Below, piece after piece: positions 1 to 8,826 of a DNA stretch of 51,084 nt (position 1 is its first letter; each line of letters starts with the position of its first letter). Origin of the DNA: Hyphomicrobiales bacterium (GTDB lineage Bacteria > Pseudomonadota > Alphaproteobacteria > Rhizobiales > JAJFHC01); the NCBI GenBank assembly GCA_021775835.1, contig JAJFHC010000064.1, forward strand, positions 1-51,084, in the 5' to 3' direction. Under the pieces are notes generated by a model. It did not search any database. It had not been told where the DNA came from and saw only the letters and a program-made list of their open reading frames with translations. The position numbers were made by a program, and so were the translations under genes.

Positions 1-209
1 TCGACATCCTGGTCATCGATGATTTCAAGAAGGTCCGCTTTTTCACTGGCTGCGGCCTGAAGCGCCCGTACGGCTTCGACAACTGGATTGAGTTCCGCAT
101 ACTCCTTTGAAAGCTGAACAAACTTTTCCGGCTCTGGCGCAGACGCCATTTCCGCCTGAACAGCATCAAACCGTTCGACTACTTTTTCGAGTTTTTCGTT
201 TGTCAGCAT
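1..209 (-). CDS. prfA: Peptide chain release factor 1, N-terminal part (cut by window edge)
   Basis: The first 69 codons are present; the rest lies beyond base 1. The peptide begins MLTNEKLEKVVERFDAV and continues with a helical, charged segment including LSKEYAELNPVVEA, which matches the N-terminal helical domain of class I release factors (RF1 typically has LSREYAQL here). RF1 reads UAA and UAG stops and releases the finished peptide from the ribosome. The GGQ and PxT motifs are outside the window. The start is the ATG at 209-207; its upstream sequence has only a weak AAAG-type ribosome site. Alphaproteobacteria often place prfA downstream of ptsP and lysC, as here. RF2 is the alternative, but the LSKEYAEL segment fits RF1 better. 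Confidence 0.8.
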   Translation of the reverse strand, partial: MLTNEKLEKVVERFDAVQAEMASAPEPEKFVQLSKEYAELNPVVEAVRALQAAASEKADLLEIIDDQDV

Positions 210-426
210 TACTTTGAAAGGTGCGGAACTCTAAAAATGTAAAGGCGGGCGACAACAGCCAGCCGATGTGAAATCTTTGCAGACCTTGTACCCGAGTTCC
301 TCCCGCGACGCCATCCCTCGCTCAGGCTGTTGCGCAAGTTTGGGGTTGAAAATACCGTCTGGATCAGGTTTCAACATTTTTTAGCGGCGCGCGCGGAAAA
401 CCGCGCAAACTCTTCTTCGTCCCGCG

Positions 427-1599
427 CTAACCAACCAGTTTCCTGATGGCTTCCGGTGTCAGGGGCTGGCTCGGCAGGATACCGCCCGGCTCACCCAGCT
501 TGCCAAACGGTTGTCCGTCGACAGAGGCTTCAAGACCGCCAGCATCCCTGACAATCAACACCAGATTCTTGCGGTCGGGAACCTTGAATATTTCCCCCGA
601 AGCAAGGGTCTTCTGCAGTAGGACCGTGCCACCGCCATCCTCCACACGCAACCACACGTTGTTGCGGGCCCGTAGTGTGATTCTGCTCGGGGGGCTTTCC
701 GTAGACAGACCAGGTGTGGCTGCCGGCTTTTTCGCCGCCGCCTCGGACGACTCCGCCCCCGACGCCGGCTTGTCGGCTTCCACCTGAGGTGTCTTCTTCA
801 ACGCGGTTTCAATGAAGTCCGTCATTGTCGACCCGGGGTTGTCGTCGCCCGCGCCATCCAGTGCTAGAACCGTTTCCAGGTCCGACTGGGAAACCGTCCG
901 CTGTGGTTTGGGCCGGGGCACCGGCGTGTCACTCATGGCCTGGCGTTTGACACGGACGGTTGGCAGCGCCGCATCGAGCAGAACGGAGGGATCCGTGCTT
1001 GTACCCTTTGGTGCCACCGGCGGCGTCGTATTGATCGATCCCGTGATCTGCGGAGAAGATGGCGGTTCCGCAATTTCCACCACAAGCCTATCATCCTGCG
1101 GGTTGACCGGGCTATCAATGACAGGCACCTGGGCCACAAGTTCTTCCTGGGGTGCAGTGCTCCACACGGCGAACAGGGCAATACCGAGGCAGAAGGCAAT
1201 ACTGACACCGGCCAGATCGGCAATACCACGACCGTTCCAGTTCTTCTCGAAACCGAAGCGTTCCCTCACGGTCGGCCTGGGTACAAATGCCGTGTAATGT
1301 GCCACCAGTGGTTCAGGGTCCAGCCCCAGGAACTTTGCATAGCAACGCACGATGCCGATGACATAGGGCCAACCGGGGAGCTGGTCCATCGCCCCAAGTT
1401 CCAGTGCATGCAGATAGGTTGCCCGGATGTGAGTATCGAGCGCCGCGTCAGCAAGGGTCTCGCCACGCCGTTCACGCTCGTATTGCAGATACCAGCCAGC
1501 CTCGCCGGCAGGGTCCGCGTCACCGTCCGGTTTGCTGCGGAAACTGGTCCTGCGGGTCCCGGACTCCCGCTCTCCCACCACTGTAAACTGCTGTGTCAT
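427..1599 (-). CDS. rodZ: RodZ-like helix-turn-helix membrane protein
   Basis: The 390-residue protein has a RodZ-type N-terminal HTH domain (about residues 35-105, with YLQYERERRGETLADAAL and YVIGIVRCYAKFLGLDP), one membrane segment near 128-146, a long Pro/Ala/Ser-rich periplasmic linker (150-310), and a C-terminal beta-rich domain (about 310-385) resembling DUF4115. RodZ links MreB filaments to the elongation machinery and supports rod shape; that is family knowledge. Domain order and length fit the family. It lies between ptsP and prfA on the same strand. A GC-rich hairpin at 391-406 sits just beyond the stop but has no U-tract on this strand, so it is only a weak terminator candidate. 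Confidence 0.8.
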   Translation of the reverse strand: MTQQFTVVGERESGTRRTSFRSKPDGDADPAGEAGWYLQYERERRGETLADAALDTHIRATYLHALELGAMDQLPGWPYVIGIVRCYAKFLGLDPEPLVAHYTAFVPRPTVRERFGFEKNWNGRGIADLAGVSIAFCLGIALFAVWSTAPQEELVAQVPVIDSPVNPQDDRLVVEIAEPPSSPQITGSINTTPPVAPKGTSTDPSVLLDAALPTVRVKRQAMSDTPVPRPKPQRTVSQSDLETVLALDGAGDDNPGSTMTDFIETALKKTPQVEADKPASGAESSEAAAKKPAATPGLSTESPPSRITLRARNNVWLRVEDGGGTVLLQKTLASGEIFKVPDRKNLVLIVRDAGGLEASVDGQPFGKLGEPGGILPSQPLTPEAIRKLVG

Positions 1600-1743
1600 G
1601 TCTGCCCGGTTCCCAATGGGAGTGCCGCCTCTACCAGGCTCTTTCGAGCGATAACGCCCTACACGATCCGCTCACCCCGTGAATGAAAAACGAATCACTT
1701 AATGTACTAGGAATAAACTAGAATATGGTGGTACGGCAAGAAT

Positions 1744-4044
1744 CTAGAACGAGATGTTGTGTTTCTGTGCAAAGTCGACCAGTTGAGGGCGAATTGAGTG
1801 ATGGGATTCACGCAACAGCATATCGACATACTCGGCAATTGATTCAGCACTCAGCGCCATGATCATTTCCTTGACGGGACCGACAGCCGCCGGTGTCATG
1901 GATATGGACCGGTACCCGACACCAATCAGTGCCATGGCATCGATCGGGCGCCCCGCCATTTCACCGCACAGATTGATTGGAACGCCGGCATTGTTGGCAG
2001 CCGATGCAATATCGCGCAGAAGCCGCAACATCGGTGTGCTCAACGAATCGTAACGGCCGGCAAGCCGGGGGTGCCCCCGGTCGCTGGCGTAGAAAAATTG
2101 CTGAAGATCGTTGCTGCCCACAGAGACGAAGTCCACCAACATCAGGAGTTCGTCAAGTTGCCACATCAATGACGGCACTTCGAACATGACGCCAAGATGT
2201 ATTTCGCTGGGCAGGCTATGACCGTGCTTTTCAAGAAAACGCCGTTCCTGATGCATCAGGTCGCGGGCGCGGCGAAATTCATCGACCTCCGCCACCATGG
2301 GAAACATGACCCTCATGGGCTTGCCGCCGGCAGCCCTCAACAGCGCCCGCATCTGAAGCCGGAACAAGGCCGGTCTGTCGAGGGACATCCGGATCGCCCG
2401 CCAGCCCATGGCCGGGTTTTCTTCCTTGATGTGATTGAGATAAGGCAGAACCTTGTCGCTGCCGATGTCCAGGGAACGGAACACCACGGGCTTGTCACCG
2501 GCGGCTTCGAGCACCGACCGGTAAAGGGCCGTCTGTTCACGCATGCGTGGGAACGCAGACGCGATCATGAACTGAAGCTCGGTCCTGAACAACCCGATGC
2601 CGTCAGCGCCGGCCTCTTCCAGATGCGGCAAGTCGACCAGCAGGCCGGCATTAACGGAAAGACGAACCCGCTGTCCGTCAGTCGTGATAGCCGGCGAGTC
2701 CCGCAAGGCGGCATATTGCGCCTGACGCCTTGCCCGGAACCGGACTTTCTCGGAATAGGCCTGCTCCACATCGATCGACGGCCTGATGTATATTTCCCCG
2801 GAGTCGCCGTCCGCAATGACCGGATCGTCGGGATCGACCAATTCCACAACCCGTTCACCGCTGCTCACCAGCGGGATGTCGAGGGCACGGGCGACAATCG
2901 TGACATGGCTGGTCGGACTGCCGTCCTCAAGTATCAATCCGCGCACACGGTCGCGGTCATAGTCCAACAATTCGGCAGGGCCCATGTTGCGCGCAACGAT
3001 GACGGCATCTTCGGGTATCTCCTCGGCCGCCGCCGTCGCCGCCCGGCCAGACAAAATACGCAACAGGCGGTTGGCAAGGTCGTCGAAATCGTGCAGGCGT
3101 TCGCGAATATACGGGTCTTTCTGCCGCAGCATGCGCGCCCGGTTGTCGTTCTGCACCCGTTCCACCGCCGCCTCTGCCGTTAGTCCGGACGTCACGGCTT
3201 CATGCATCTTCGAAAGCCATCCACGGTCATGGGCAAACATCCGGTAGGCTTCGAGCACTTCCCGGTGTTCGCCACCGCGTGATGGATCGAGTCGAGACAG
3301 CATACGGTCGATCGAATCCCGCAGCTCTCCGGTGCCCTTGTCTAGGTGCTCGTGTTCATGCGGGATATCTTCGGCGATAATATTGGTGACGATCACCCGC
3401 GGCTCGTGCAGGACCACATGTCCCAAAGCAATTCCGTCTGCCAGGGCAACACCCTTGATGTGATGGCTTCTGAGATGCGCGATATCGTCATCGATGCTCT
3501 GCGACACCTCAAGCATCGCACCGGAACCGACCATTTCGGCCAGAACCATCGCTGTGGTCTGCAGGGCTTCGACTTCTTCGTCGCTGTACTGACGTGCAAC
3601 CCGGTTCTGAACAACCAACACGCCTATTGCATAACCACCGCGAAGAACCGGCACGCCAAGAAACGACTGGTAGACTTCTTCACCTGTTTCGGGAAGGTAG
3701 GCAAACGCCGGGTGCGACTGCGCGTCCGAGGTGTTGAGGGGTTTGGCATCGGCGGCAATCTTGCCCACCAACCCTTCGCCAACGTGAAGCGAAGCCTTGT
3801 GAACCGAAGATGGGTTCAGGCCCTCTGTCGAGAATAGTTCAAGCTGGCGTTCGGCACGCAGAAGATAGACCGAGCAGACTTCTGCGACCATGTTGGCCGC
3901 AATCAGCACCGTAATCTTGTCCAGCCGTAACTGTGTACTTTCCGGCTCCGCCATGACCTCGCGCAGTTGCCGGAGAAGGACACGCGGGCCACCGGCGGAG
4001 GTCGGCATTACCCAGTATCCCTTTTCAGGCTGCACATCCGCCAA
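1744..4044 (-). CDS. ptsP: Phosphoenolpyruvate-protein phosphotransferase PtsP (enzyme I-Ntr)
   Basis: The 766-residue protein has an N-terminal GAF domain (about 30-170), followed by the enzyme I modules. The phospho-histidine is H380 in EDGSPTSHVTIVAR. The PEP-binding barrel carries GLFRTELQF (about 485), VGSNDLQQ (about 642) and the catalytic C693 in NLCGEMAGRP. Enzyme I-Ntr takes phosphate from PEP and passes it to NPr and then EIIA-Ntr, a regulatory phosphorelay linked to nitrogen and potassium status rather than sugar import (family knowledge). Length and residues are complete. It follows lysC by 57 bases on the same strand, an arrangement frequent in alphaproteobacteria. NPr and EIIA partners are not in this window. 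Confidence 0.95.
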   Translation of the reverse strand: MADVQPEKGYWVMPTSAGGPRVLLRQLREVMAEPESTQLRLDKITVLIAANMVAEVCSVYLLRAERQLELFSTEGLNPSSVHKASLHVGEGLVGKIAADAKPLNTSDAQSHPAFAYLPETGEEVYQSFLGVPVLRGGYAIGVLVVQNRVARQYSDEEVEALQTTAMVLAEMVGSGAMLEVSQSIDDDIAHLRSHHIKGVALADGIALGHVVLHEPRVIVTNIIAEDIPHEHEHLDKGTGELRDSIDRMLSRLDPSRGGEHREVLEAYRMFAHDRGWLSKMHEAVTSGLTAEAAVERVQNDNRARMLRQKDPYIRERLHDFDDLANRLLRILSGRAATAAAEEIPEDAVIVARNMGPAELLDYDRDRVRGLILEDGSPTSHVTIVARALDIPLVSSGERVVELVDPDDPVIADGDSGEIYIRPSIDVEQAYSEKVRFRARRQAQYAALRDSPAITTDGQRVRLSVNAGLLVDLPHLEEAGADGIGLFRTELQFMIASAFPRMREQTALYRSVLEAAGDKPVVFRSLDIGSDKVLPYLNHIKEENPAMGWRAIRMSLDRPALFRLQMRALLRAAGGKPMRVMFPMVAEVDEFRRARDLMHQERRFLEKHGHSLPSEIHLGVMFEVPSLMWQLDELLMLVDFVSVGSNDLQQFFYASDRGHPRLAGRYDSLSTPMLRLLRDIASAANNAGVPINLCGEMAGRPIDAMALIGVGYRSISMTPAAVGPVKEMIMALSAESIAEYVDMLLRESHHSIRPQLVDFAQKHNISF

Positions 4045-4101
4045 CTCCAGCAGACATGCAGTTCAGATTTGTGTTTTCGTCGGCACCAGCAGATCACGGC
4101 A

Positions 4102-5358
4102 TCAGTCCCCGTCAAGGCCATAGGCCGTATGCAGCGCCCGAATCGCCAACTCAGTATAAGCTGCATCGATCAGAATGGAGACCTTGATTTCAGATGTGGT
4201 AATCGCCTGAATGTTGATTCCCTTCTCTGCCAGAGCCTTGAACATCTGGGCAGCAACGCCGGCGTGACTGCGCATGCCAACACCTATCACTGAGACCTTT
4301 ACGACATCCTGAGAGCCCACAAGGTCGCGATAGGCAATGTCATCCTTCGCCGCTTCAATCACCTTCAGCGCCCGGGGCAAGTCATCATTCGGCACCGTAA
4401 AGGTGAGATCCGTGTGAGTCCCGTCGTCAGACACGTTCTGAACAATCATATCAACATTTATACTGGCGTCTGCAAGGGGTCCGAAAATATTTGCGGCAAC
4501 ACCCGGTTTGTCGGCAACCTTGATGAGCGTGACCTTGGCTTCGTCCTTAGAATAGGCGATCCCGCTGACGATCTGTTGTTCCATGATTTCATCCTCGTCA
4601 CATACTAGGGTTCCCGGTCCGACCTGGCTCATGTCTGTCGGCGCCAGCGACTGCGGTTCGTCAAAACTCGATCTCACCTGGAGCTGGACGCCATGGATCA
4701 TGGCCGTCTCAACTGATCGCGTCTGGAGAACCTTGGCACCGAGGGATGCCATTTCCAGCATTTCCTCATAGGAGATTCTGTCGAGCTTCTGGGCTTTGGC
4801 GACTATTCTCGGATCGGTCGTATAGACACCGTTGACATCAGTATAGATGTCGCAACGGTCGGCGTGGACCGCGGCTGCCAGAGCGACAGCACTGGTATCC
4901 GAACCGCCGCGTCCCAGGGTCGTGATCCGTCGGTCGGGGCCGATTCCCTGAAACCCGGCAATAACGGCAACCTGACCTTGTGACAGCCGATCTACAAGAT
5001 CATCTCCTTCAATCGATGTGATACGGGCTGAACCATGAACGTCGTCGGTATTGAGTGGCAACTGCCATCCCAGCCAAGACCGGGCCGCTATGCCCATTCC
5101 CTGCAATGTAATTGCCAGCAAACCGGCAGTTACCTGCTCACCGCTTGCCACCACCACATCATATTCCCTGGCATCATGAATCGTGGCCGCTTCACGGGTC
5201 CAGTTGATCAACTGATTTGTCGTGCCCGCCATGGCGGAAACCACCACGGCTACTTCATGCCCGGCATCGGTTTCCCGCTTGACGTGCAACGCAACGTTGC
5301 GGATACGTTCGATATCCGCAACCGACGTACCGCCGAATTTCATCACAAGCCGGGCCAT
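4102..5358 (-). CDS. lysC: Aspartate kinase
   Basis: Aspartokinase phosphorylates L-aspartate, the first step toward lysine, threonine, methionine and diaminopimelate. The protein opens with MARLVMKFGGTSVAD, the nucleotide/aspartate-binding KFGGTS motif, and carries GRGGSDTSAVALAAA in the kinase core. Two ACT regulatory domains follow (about 265-410), the second containing VIGVGMRSHAGVAAQMFKAL, which usually mediates feedback inhibition. I chose the ATG at 5358, which follows an AAAAAGGCGAG ribosome site; an upstream in-frame start at 5385 would add nine residues without family support. Length from this start is 418 residues, usual for the class. It is divergent from ubiG across about 200 bases. 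Confidence 0.95.
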   Translation of the reverse strand: MARLVMKFGGTSVADIERIRNVALHVKRETDAGHEVAVVVSAMAGTTNQLINWTREAATIHDAREYDVVVASGEQVTAGLLAITLQGMGIAARSWLGWQLPLNTDDVHGSARITSIEGDDLVDRLSQGQVAVIAGFQGIGPDRRITTLGRGGSDTSAVALAAAVHADRCDIYTDVNGVYTTDPRIVAKAQKLDRISYEEMLEMASLGAKVLQTRSVETAMIHGVQLQVRSSFDEPQSLAPTDMSQVGPGTLVCDEDEIMEQQIVSGIAYSKDEAKVTLIKVADKPGVAANIFGPLADASINVDMIVQNVSDDGTHTDLTFTVPNDDLPRALKVIEAAKDDIAYRDLVGSQDVVKVSVIGVGMRSHAGVAAQMFKALAEKGINIQAITTSEIKVSILIDAAYTELAIRALHTAYGLDGD

Positions 5359-5560
5359 GTCTCGCCTTTTTCCGCTCCGGTGCAACCGTCAAAGGGGTTG
5401 TCTGTCAAGGTTGGTGAACGTGTCGGGCCAAATTCCGGGAACCGGGGCACCCGTCGCCGCATCACAGTCCGGCGCTTTCATACATTGAATCGATCCGAAA
5501 TGGCAACTGCGACGCCGTACAGACTTGACATATGATGCTGGACAAACACTAGCTTGCGTC

Positions 5561-6310
5561 ATGATCGCAACCGACCAGATACCCAAGACCACAGTCGACA
5601 CATCGGAAGTCGCAAAGTTTTCCGCCATGGCGGCGGAATGGTGGGATCCACAGGGCAAGTTTGGTGTTCTGCACAAGTTCAATCCTGTACGGCTCGGTTA
5701 CATCCGGCAGCATGTGTGCGATCATTTCGCCCTGAACGACCGCGACCTTCGCCCCCTCAAGGGTATGCGGGTTCTCGACATCGGATGCGGTGGCGGTCTG
5801 CTTTGCGAACCCATGTCGAGAATGGGCGCGGATGTTCTGGGCGCGGATGCCTCGGAGAAGAACATCAAGACGGCGATGGTCCACGCCCAGGAGCATAAGC
5901 TGGACATCGACTACCGTGCCGTGACCGCAGAACAACTGGCCAGCGATGGTGAGCAGTTCGACATCGTCCTGAACATGGAAGTGGTCGAGCATGTGGCGGA
6001 TGTCGACCTGTTCATGACGTCCTGTGCCTCCATGGTCAAACCCGGCGGCATGATGTTCGTGGCAACCCTGAACCGGACCATGAAGGCCTTTGCACTCGCC
6101 ATTGTCGGTGCGGAATACGTTCTCGGCTGGCTTCCCAAGGGCACTCATCAATGGGAAAAATTCGTCACGCCGCGGGAGCTCGAGAGCCCACTCACAGCCA
6201 GCGATATGAAGGTAACCAGCCGCTCCGGTGTGATCTACAATCCGCTGACCGGTGTCTGGTCATTGTCGTCGGACGCCGACGTCAACTACATGATGGTTGC
6301 CGTCCGCTAG
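5561..6310 (+). CDS. ubiG: Ubiquinone biosynthesis O-methyltransferase UbiG
   Basis: UbiG performs the two O-methylations in ubiquinone synthesis using S-adenosylmethionine. The SAM-binding motif I is [17 protein letters not shown], and the N-terminal [28 protein letters not shown] is a UbiG signature. The C-terminal part has the [19 protein letters not shown] block. The start at ATG 5561 gives 249 residues, the normal family length; the open frame extends upstream to a TTG at 5525, which I consider untranslated. A TTGACA at 5525-5530 could serve as a -35 box, but no good -10 is visible. It is transcribed away from lysC and converges on the DUF1178 gene. Confidence 0.95.
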   Translation: MIATDQIPKTTVDTSEVAKFSAMAAEWWDPQGKFGVLHKFNPVRLGYIRQHVCDHFALNDRDLRPLKGMRVLDIGCGGGLLCEPMSRMGADVLGADASEKNIKTAMVHAQEHKLDIDYRAVTAEQLASDGEQFDIVLNMEVVEHVADVDLFMTSCASMVKPGGMMFVATLNRTMKAFALAIVGAEYVLGWLPKGTHQWEKFVTPRELESPLTASDMKVTSRSGVIYNPLTGVWSLSSDADVNYMMVAVR

Positions 6311-6378
6311 ATCAAATCTTGTCTTTTGTCTAGGCGTTGCCGCGTATCTGGTACTTCTTACTCATGACCTGACAGGTT

Positions 6379-6804
6379 TCAGTTCTTGTCTTCCGGCAGG
6401 GCTGGCAAGGGGTGAACTTCGATGCCTTCCTCGTTCAGTTCGCGCACATCTTCGGTGCTCGCTTCACCATAGATTCCCCGGACTTCAACCTCTTCATAGT
6501 GAATCCGGCGCGCCTCTTCTGCGAACTTGTCGCCCACATAGTCTGCACTCTGCTCCACGTACTGGCGCATCTGCCGTAACGTTTCCATGACTTCAGGAAC
6601 TTTCGGGGACCCTGCCGCCGCAAGCACTTTCTTGTTGGATTTAGCGCCGATGTTGGGTGCCATGAGCGTCTTTTGAATCTTGGCCGAACCGCAATGGGGG
6701 CAGGTCACGATTTTTCTTTTGACCTGTTCATTGAAAGCGTCGCTGCTTTTGAACCAACCGTCGAATTCGTGGCCCTTGTCGCAACCCAATGTGAAACTGA
6801 TCAT
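6379..6804 (-). CDS. DUF1178 zinc-ribbon-like protein
   Basis: A 141-residue protein with an N-terminal metal-binding knuckle: LGCDKGHEFDGWF and, further on, TCPHCGSAKIQKTLMAP. This is the layout of DUF1178 proteins, which are common in alphaproteobacteria and have no proven function. The C-terminal half is charged and likely helical, with EEARRIHYEEVEVRGIYGEA, also typical of the family. Its start codon overlaps the stop of the upstream amidase gene by four bases, so the two are probably co-translated. It converges with ubiG, 68 bases away, with no convincing terminator between them. Confidence 0.85.
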   Translation of the reverse strand: MISFTLGCDKGHEFDGWFKSSDAFNEQVKRKIVTCPHCGSAKIQKTLMAPNIGAKSNKKVLAAAGSPKVPEVMETLRQMRQYVEQSADYVGDKFAEEARRIHYEEVEVRGIYGEASTEDVRELNEEGIEVHPLPALPEDKN

Positions 6805-7655
6805 GACGCCTCGCGCAACCCGGAAGGAACGTTGACTGAGCCCGATAGCTCAAATTGGCGGTCATGGTCAAGCGCGGGAACCCGCCTGCGGGCATTGCTC
6901 ACCTGTTCCGGATCAATTTCCGCAATGACATATCCTGTTTCTGTTCCACCGTCTGCCAATACCTCTCCCCATGGCGAAACGATAAGACTGTGGCCGTAGG
7001 TTTTCCGGCCATTCTCGTGTTCGCCTGTTTGCGCCGGCGCAAATATGTAAACACCATTCTCGATCGCACGGGCTCGCAGGAGCGTGTGCCAATGTGCGGT
7101 TCCCGTCTGCTGCGTGAAAGCTGACGGCACTGCGATGAACGCTGCCCCTGCCTTCGACAGCGACCGATAAAGTGCCGGAAACCGAAGGTCGTAGCAGACC
7201 GTCAATCCAATCGTGCCCCATGGAAGCGTCGCTGTGACAGCCTCATCGCCGGGCCTGTAGGTGCGCGATTCACGGTAGGTCTCGCCGCCGGCAAGGCTCA
7301 CATCAAACATGTGCATCTTGTCATAAGTCGCGACAACGGACCCGTCTGGGCCAATCAGGAATGCCCTGTTGGCCGCCTTGTCCGGCGCCACCCTGACAGC
7401 CAGAGATCCGATCAGGATCCAGCGTTCCAGTTCCCGTGCAACAATCCGGAATCGGGCCAGAGCCCGATCGTCATTCTGATCGGCGATCTGGTTGAACAAC
7501 GGATCGCCTCCCAGTTCCATAAGGGATGTCATCTCCGGCGTAACCACCAGGTCGGCTCCCGCTTCTGCGGCATCGCGAATGAGCCGTTCGGCAGCCTCCA
7601 CATTCCGATCCACAGAACGTCCCGCACACAACTGGATGCAGGCCGTTTTGAACAT
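6801..7655 (-). CDS. Carbon-nitrogen hydrolase (nitrilase superfamily, Nit1-like amidase)
   Basis: The catalytic triad is complete: E41 in VVTPEMTSL, K113 in YDKMHMFDV and C154 in VCYDLRFP. At 284 residues the protein matches the Nit1/Nit2 branch, which hydrolyses amides such as deaminated glutathione or alpha-keto-glutaramate as metabolite repair (family knowledge; the exact substrate is inferred). The MHMFDVSLAGGETYRES segment resembles the Nit1 group. It overlaps the DUF1178 gene by four bases and follows grxC at about 40 bases, a redox-related setting that makes a glutathione-linked repair role plausible but unproven. Confidence 0.9.
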   Translation of the reverse strand: MFKTACIQLCAGRSVDRNVEAAERLIRDAAEAGADLVVTPEMTSLMELGGDPLFNQIADQNDDRALARFRIVARELERWILIGSLAVRVAPDKAANRAFLIGPDGSVVATYDKMHMFDVSLAGGETYRESRTYRPGDEAVTATLPWGTIGLTVCYDLRFPALYRSLSKAGAAFIAVPSAFTQQTGTAHWHTLLRARAIENGVYIFAPAQTGEHENGRKTYGHSLIVSPWGEVLADGGTETGYVIAEIDPEQVSNARRRVPALDHDRQFELSGSVNVPSGLREAS

Positions 7656-7696
7656 ACTCTATCCAATCACTAATTTACGATGCAATGGCGCCCACG

Positions 7697-7957
7697 CTAA
7701 GACGCAGCAATCATATCAGAAAGTTGGCCCGATTGTTCTAGCGCATACAGGTCGTCGCACCCGCCCACATGATCGTCTCCGATGAATATCTGGGGCACCG
7801 ACCGGACGCCGCCGGCCTTGGTGGTCATAACGGCACGCTCAGCCTGATTCATGGTCACATCGATTTCAATGTAACTTGCACCTTTTTCCTTCAACAGCCG
7901 TATTGCCGCAAAGCAGTACGGGCACATGCGCGTGGTATAAATTGTAATGTTTTTCAT
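7697..7957 (-). CDS. grxC: Glutaredoxin 3 (GrxC type)
   Basis: An 86-residue thioredoxin-fold protein with the dithiol active site CPYC (C12, C15) in YTTRMCPYCFAAIRLL, the cis-proline segment SVPQIFI and the GGCDDLYALE glutathione-binding loop. Glutaredoxins reduce protein disulfides and glutathione-mixed disulfides with glutathione as electron donor. The start is ATG 7957, preceded by an AGGAC ribosome site; an upstream in-frame start at 8011 would add 18 residues lacking family support. It lies between comF and the Nit1-like amidase on the same strand and is probably co-transcribed with both. Confidence 0.93.
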   Translation of the reverse strand: MKNITIYTTRMCPYCFAAIRLLKEKGASYIEIDVTMNQAERAVMTTKAGGVRSVPQIFIGDDHVGGCDDLYALEQSGQLSDMIAAS

Positions 7958-8025
7958 GATGTCCTGACATCCCGCATTGGAGTGCTCATTGTAGCAAATT
8001 TCAACCAACACAGATAGTTGCGCCC

Positions 8026-8796
8026 TTACACTGGGTCAATAACCCGGGCGAACACAAGCACGTCAATGTGATCGGCGCCGGCCGCATGCAGAATTCGCGC
8101 ACACGCATCCACGGTGGCCCCGGTTGTTATGACATCATCGATCAACACGACCCTTTTGCCGGACACGTCGCCGATGCGGGCTTCTGGAACCACAAATGCA
8201 TTGCGGACGTTGTCACGGCGTTGCCTTACGCTCAGTCCAACCTGCGGTTTTGTCGATCTGGTGCGCATGAGCAGATCATCCCTGTATGCCGGATGGTTGT
8301 CTCGCGTCATCCAGTAGGCAAGCAGTGCTGCCTGGTTGTACTGGCGGTACCAGTAGCGAAACCGGTTCAGGGGCACCGGAACTACAACATCGCAATCCGC
8401 CAGCAGATAACTTCCCGCCCGGGACATCCAGTCAGCCATCGGCCGGGCCACGTCGAGACGGTCACGATACTTGAGAGCATGCACGAGATCGCGCGCGACA
8501 CCATCATATCGGGCGACGAAACCGACACGATCATACACTGTGTCCTCTAAAATGGTTTCGAACACACTGACGTCAGATCCCGGAGAATGCGACGACGCCA
8601 TCTCACGAGAGTTCCGGGGAATGTGGCTGACGAAGTCAATTTGGGTCCAGCACCGTGCGCAGAGCTGCCCGGAGTTGGAGAGTCTGTTATCGCAGGCCAG
8701 GCATTGCGGCGGTAAAATCAGATCGGCCAGGAGGCGACCTGATTTTGCACCCCCTTCCCACCAACGCCCGATGAGACTATTGATGCTCTGTATCAC
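8026..8796 (-). CDS. comF: ComF family phosphoribosyltransferase-like protein
   Basis: The protein has an N-terminal zinc-ribbon (PPQCLACDNRL and QLCARCW, about residues 30-52) and a C-terminal type I phosphoribosyltransferase fold with the PRPP loop VVLIDDVITTGATVDAC (about 220-236). The VGLSVRQRRDNVRNAF segment is a ComF hallmark. ComF proteins act in uptake or processing of transforming DNA, though many carriers are not known to be competent, and the enzymatic reaction is undefined. At 256 residues it is normal length. It is divergent from the methyltransferase gene, with 30 bases between the starts. Confidence 0.9.
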   Translation of the reverse strand: MIQSINSLIGRWWEGGAKSGRLLADLILPPQCLACDNRLSNSGQLCARCWTQIDFVSHIPRNSREMASSHSPGSDVSVFETILEDTVYDRVGFVARYDGVARDLVHALKYRDRLDVARPMADWMSRAGSYLLADCDVVVPVPLNRFRYWYRQYNQAALLAYWMTRDNHPAYRDDLLMRTRSTKPQVGLSVRQRRDNVRNAFVVPEARIGDVSGKRVVLIDDVITTGATVDACARILHAAGADHIDVLVFARVIDPV

Positions 8797-8826
8797 GCCA
8801 AGAAAACCTCATCTGGACCCGCTCCC

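Noticed and set aside
391..406. GC-rich hairpin (GCGCGG/CCGCGC) after the RodZ-like gene as an intrinsic terminator
   Set aside because: On the minus strand it is followed by A-rich, not U-rich, sequence.
2197..3183. Long plus-strand frame opposite ptsP
   Set aside because: It is antisense to conserved PtsP sequence and has low-complexity, histidine- and arginine-rich content typical of a shadow frame.
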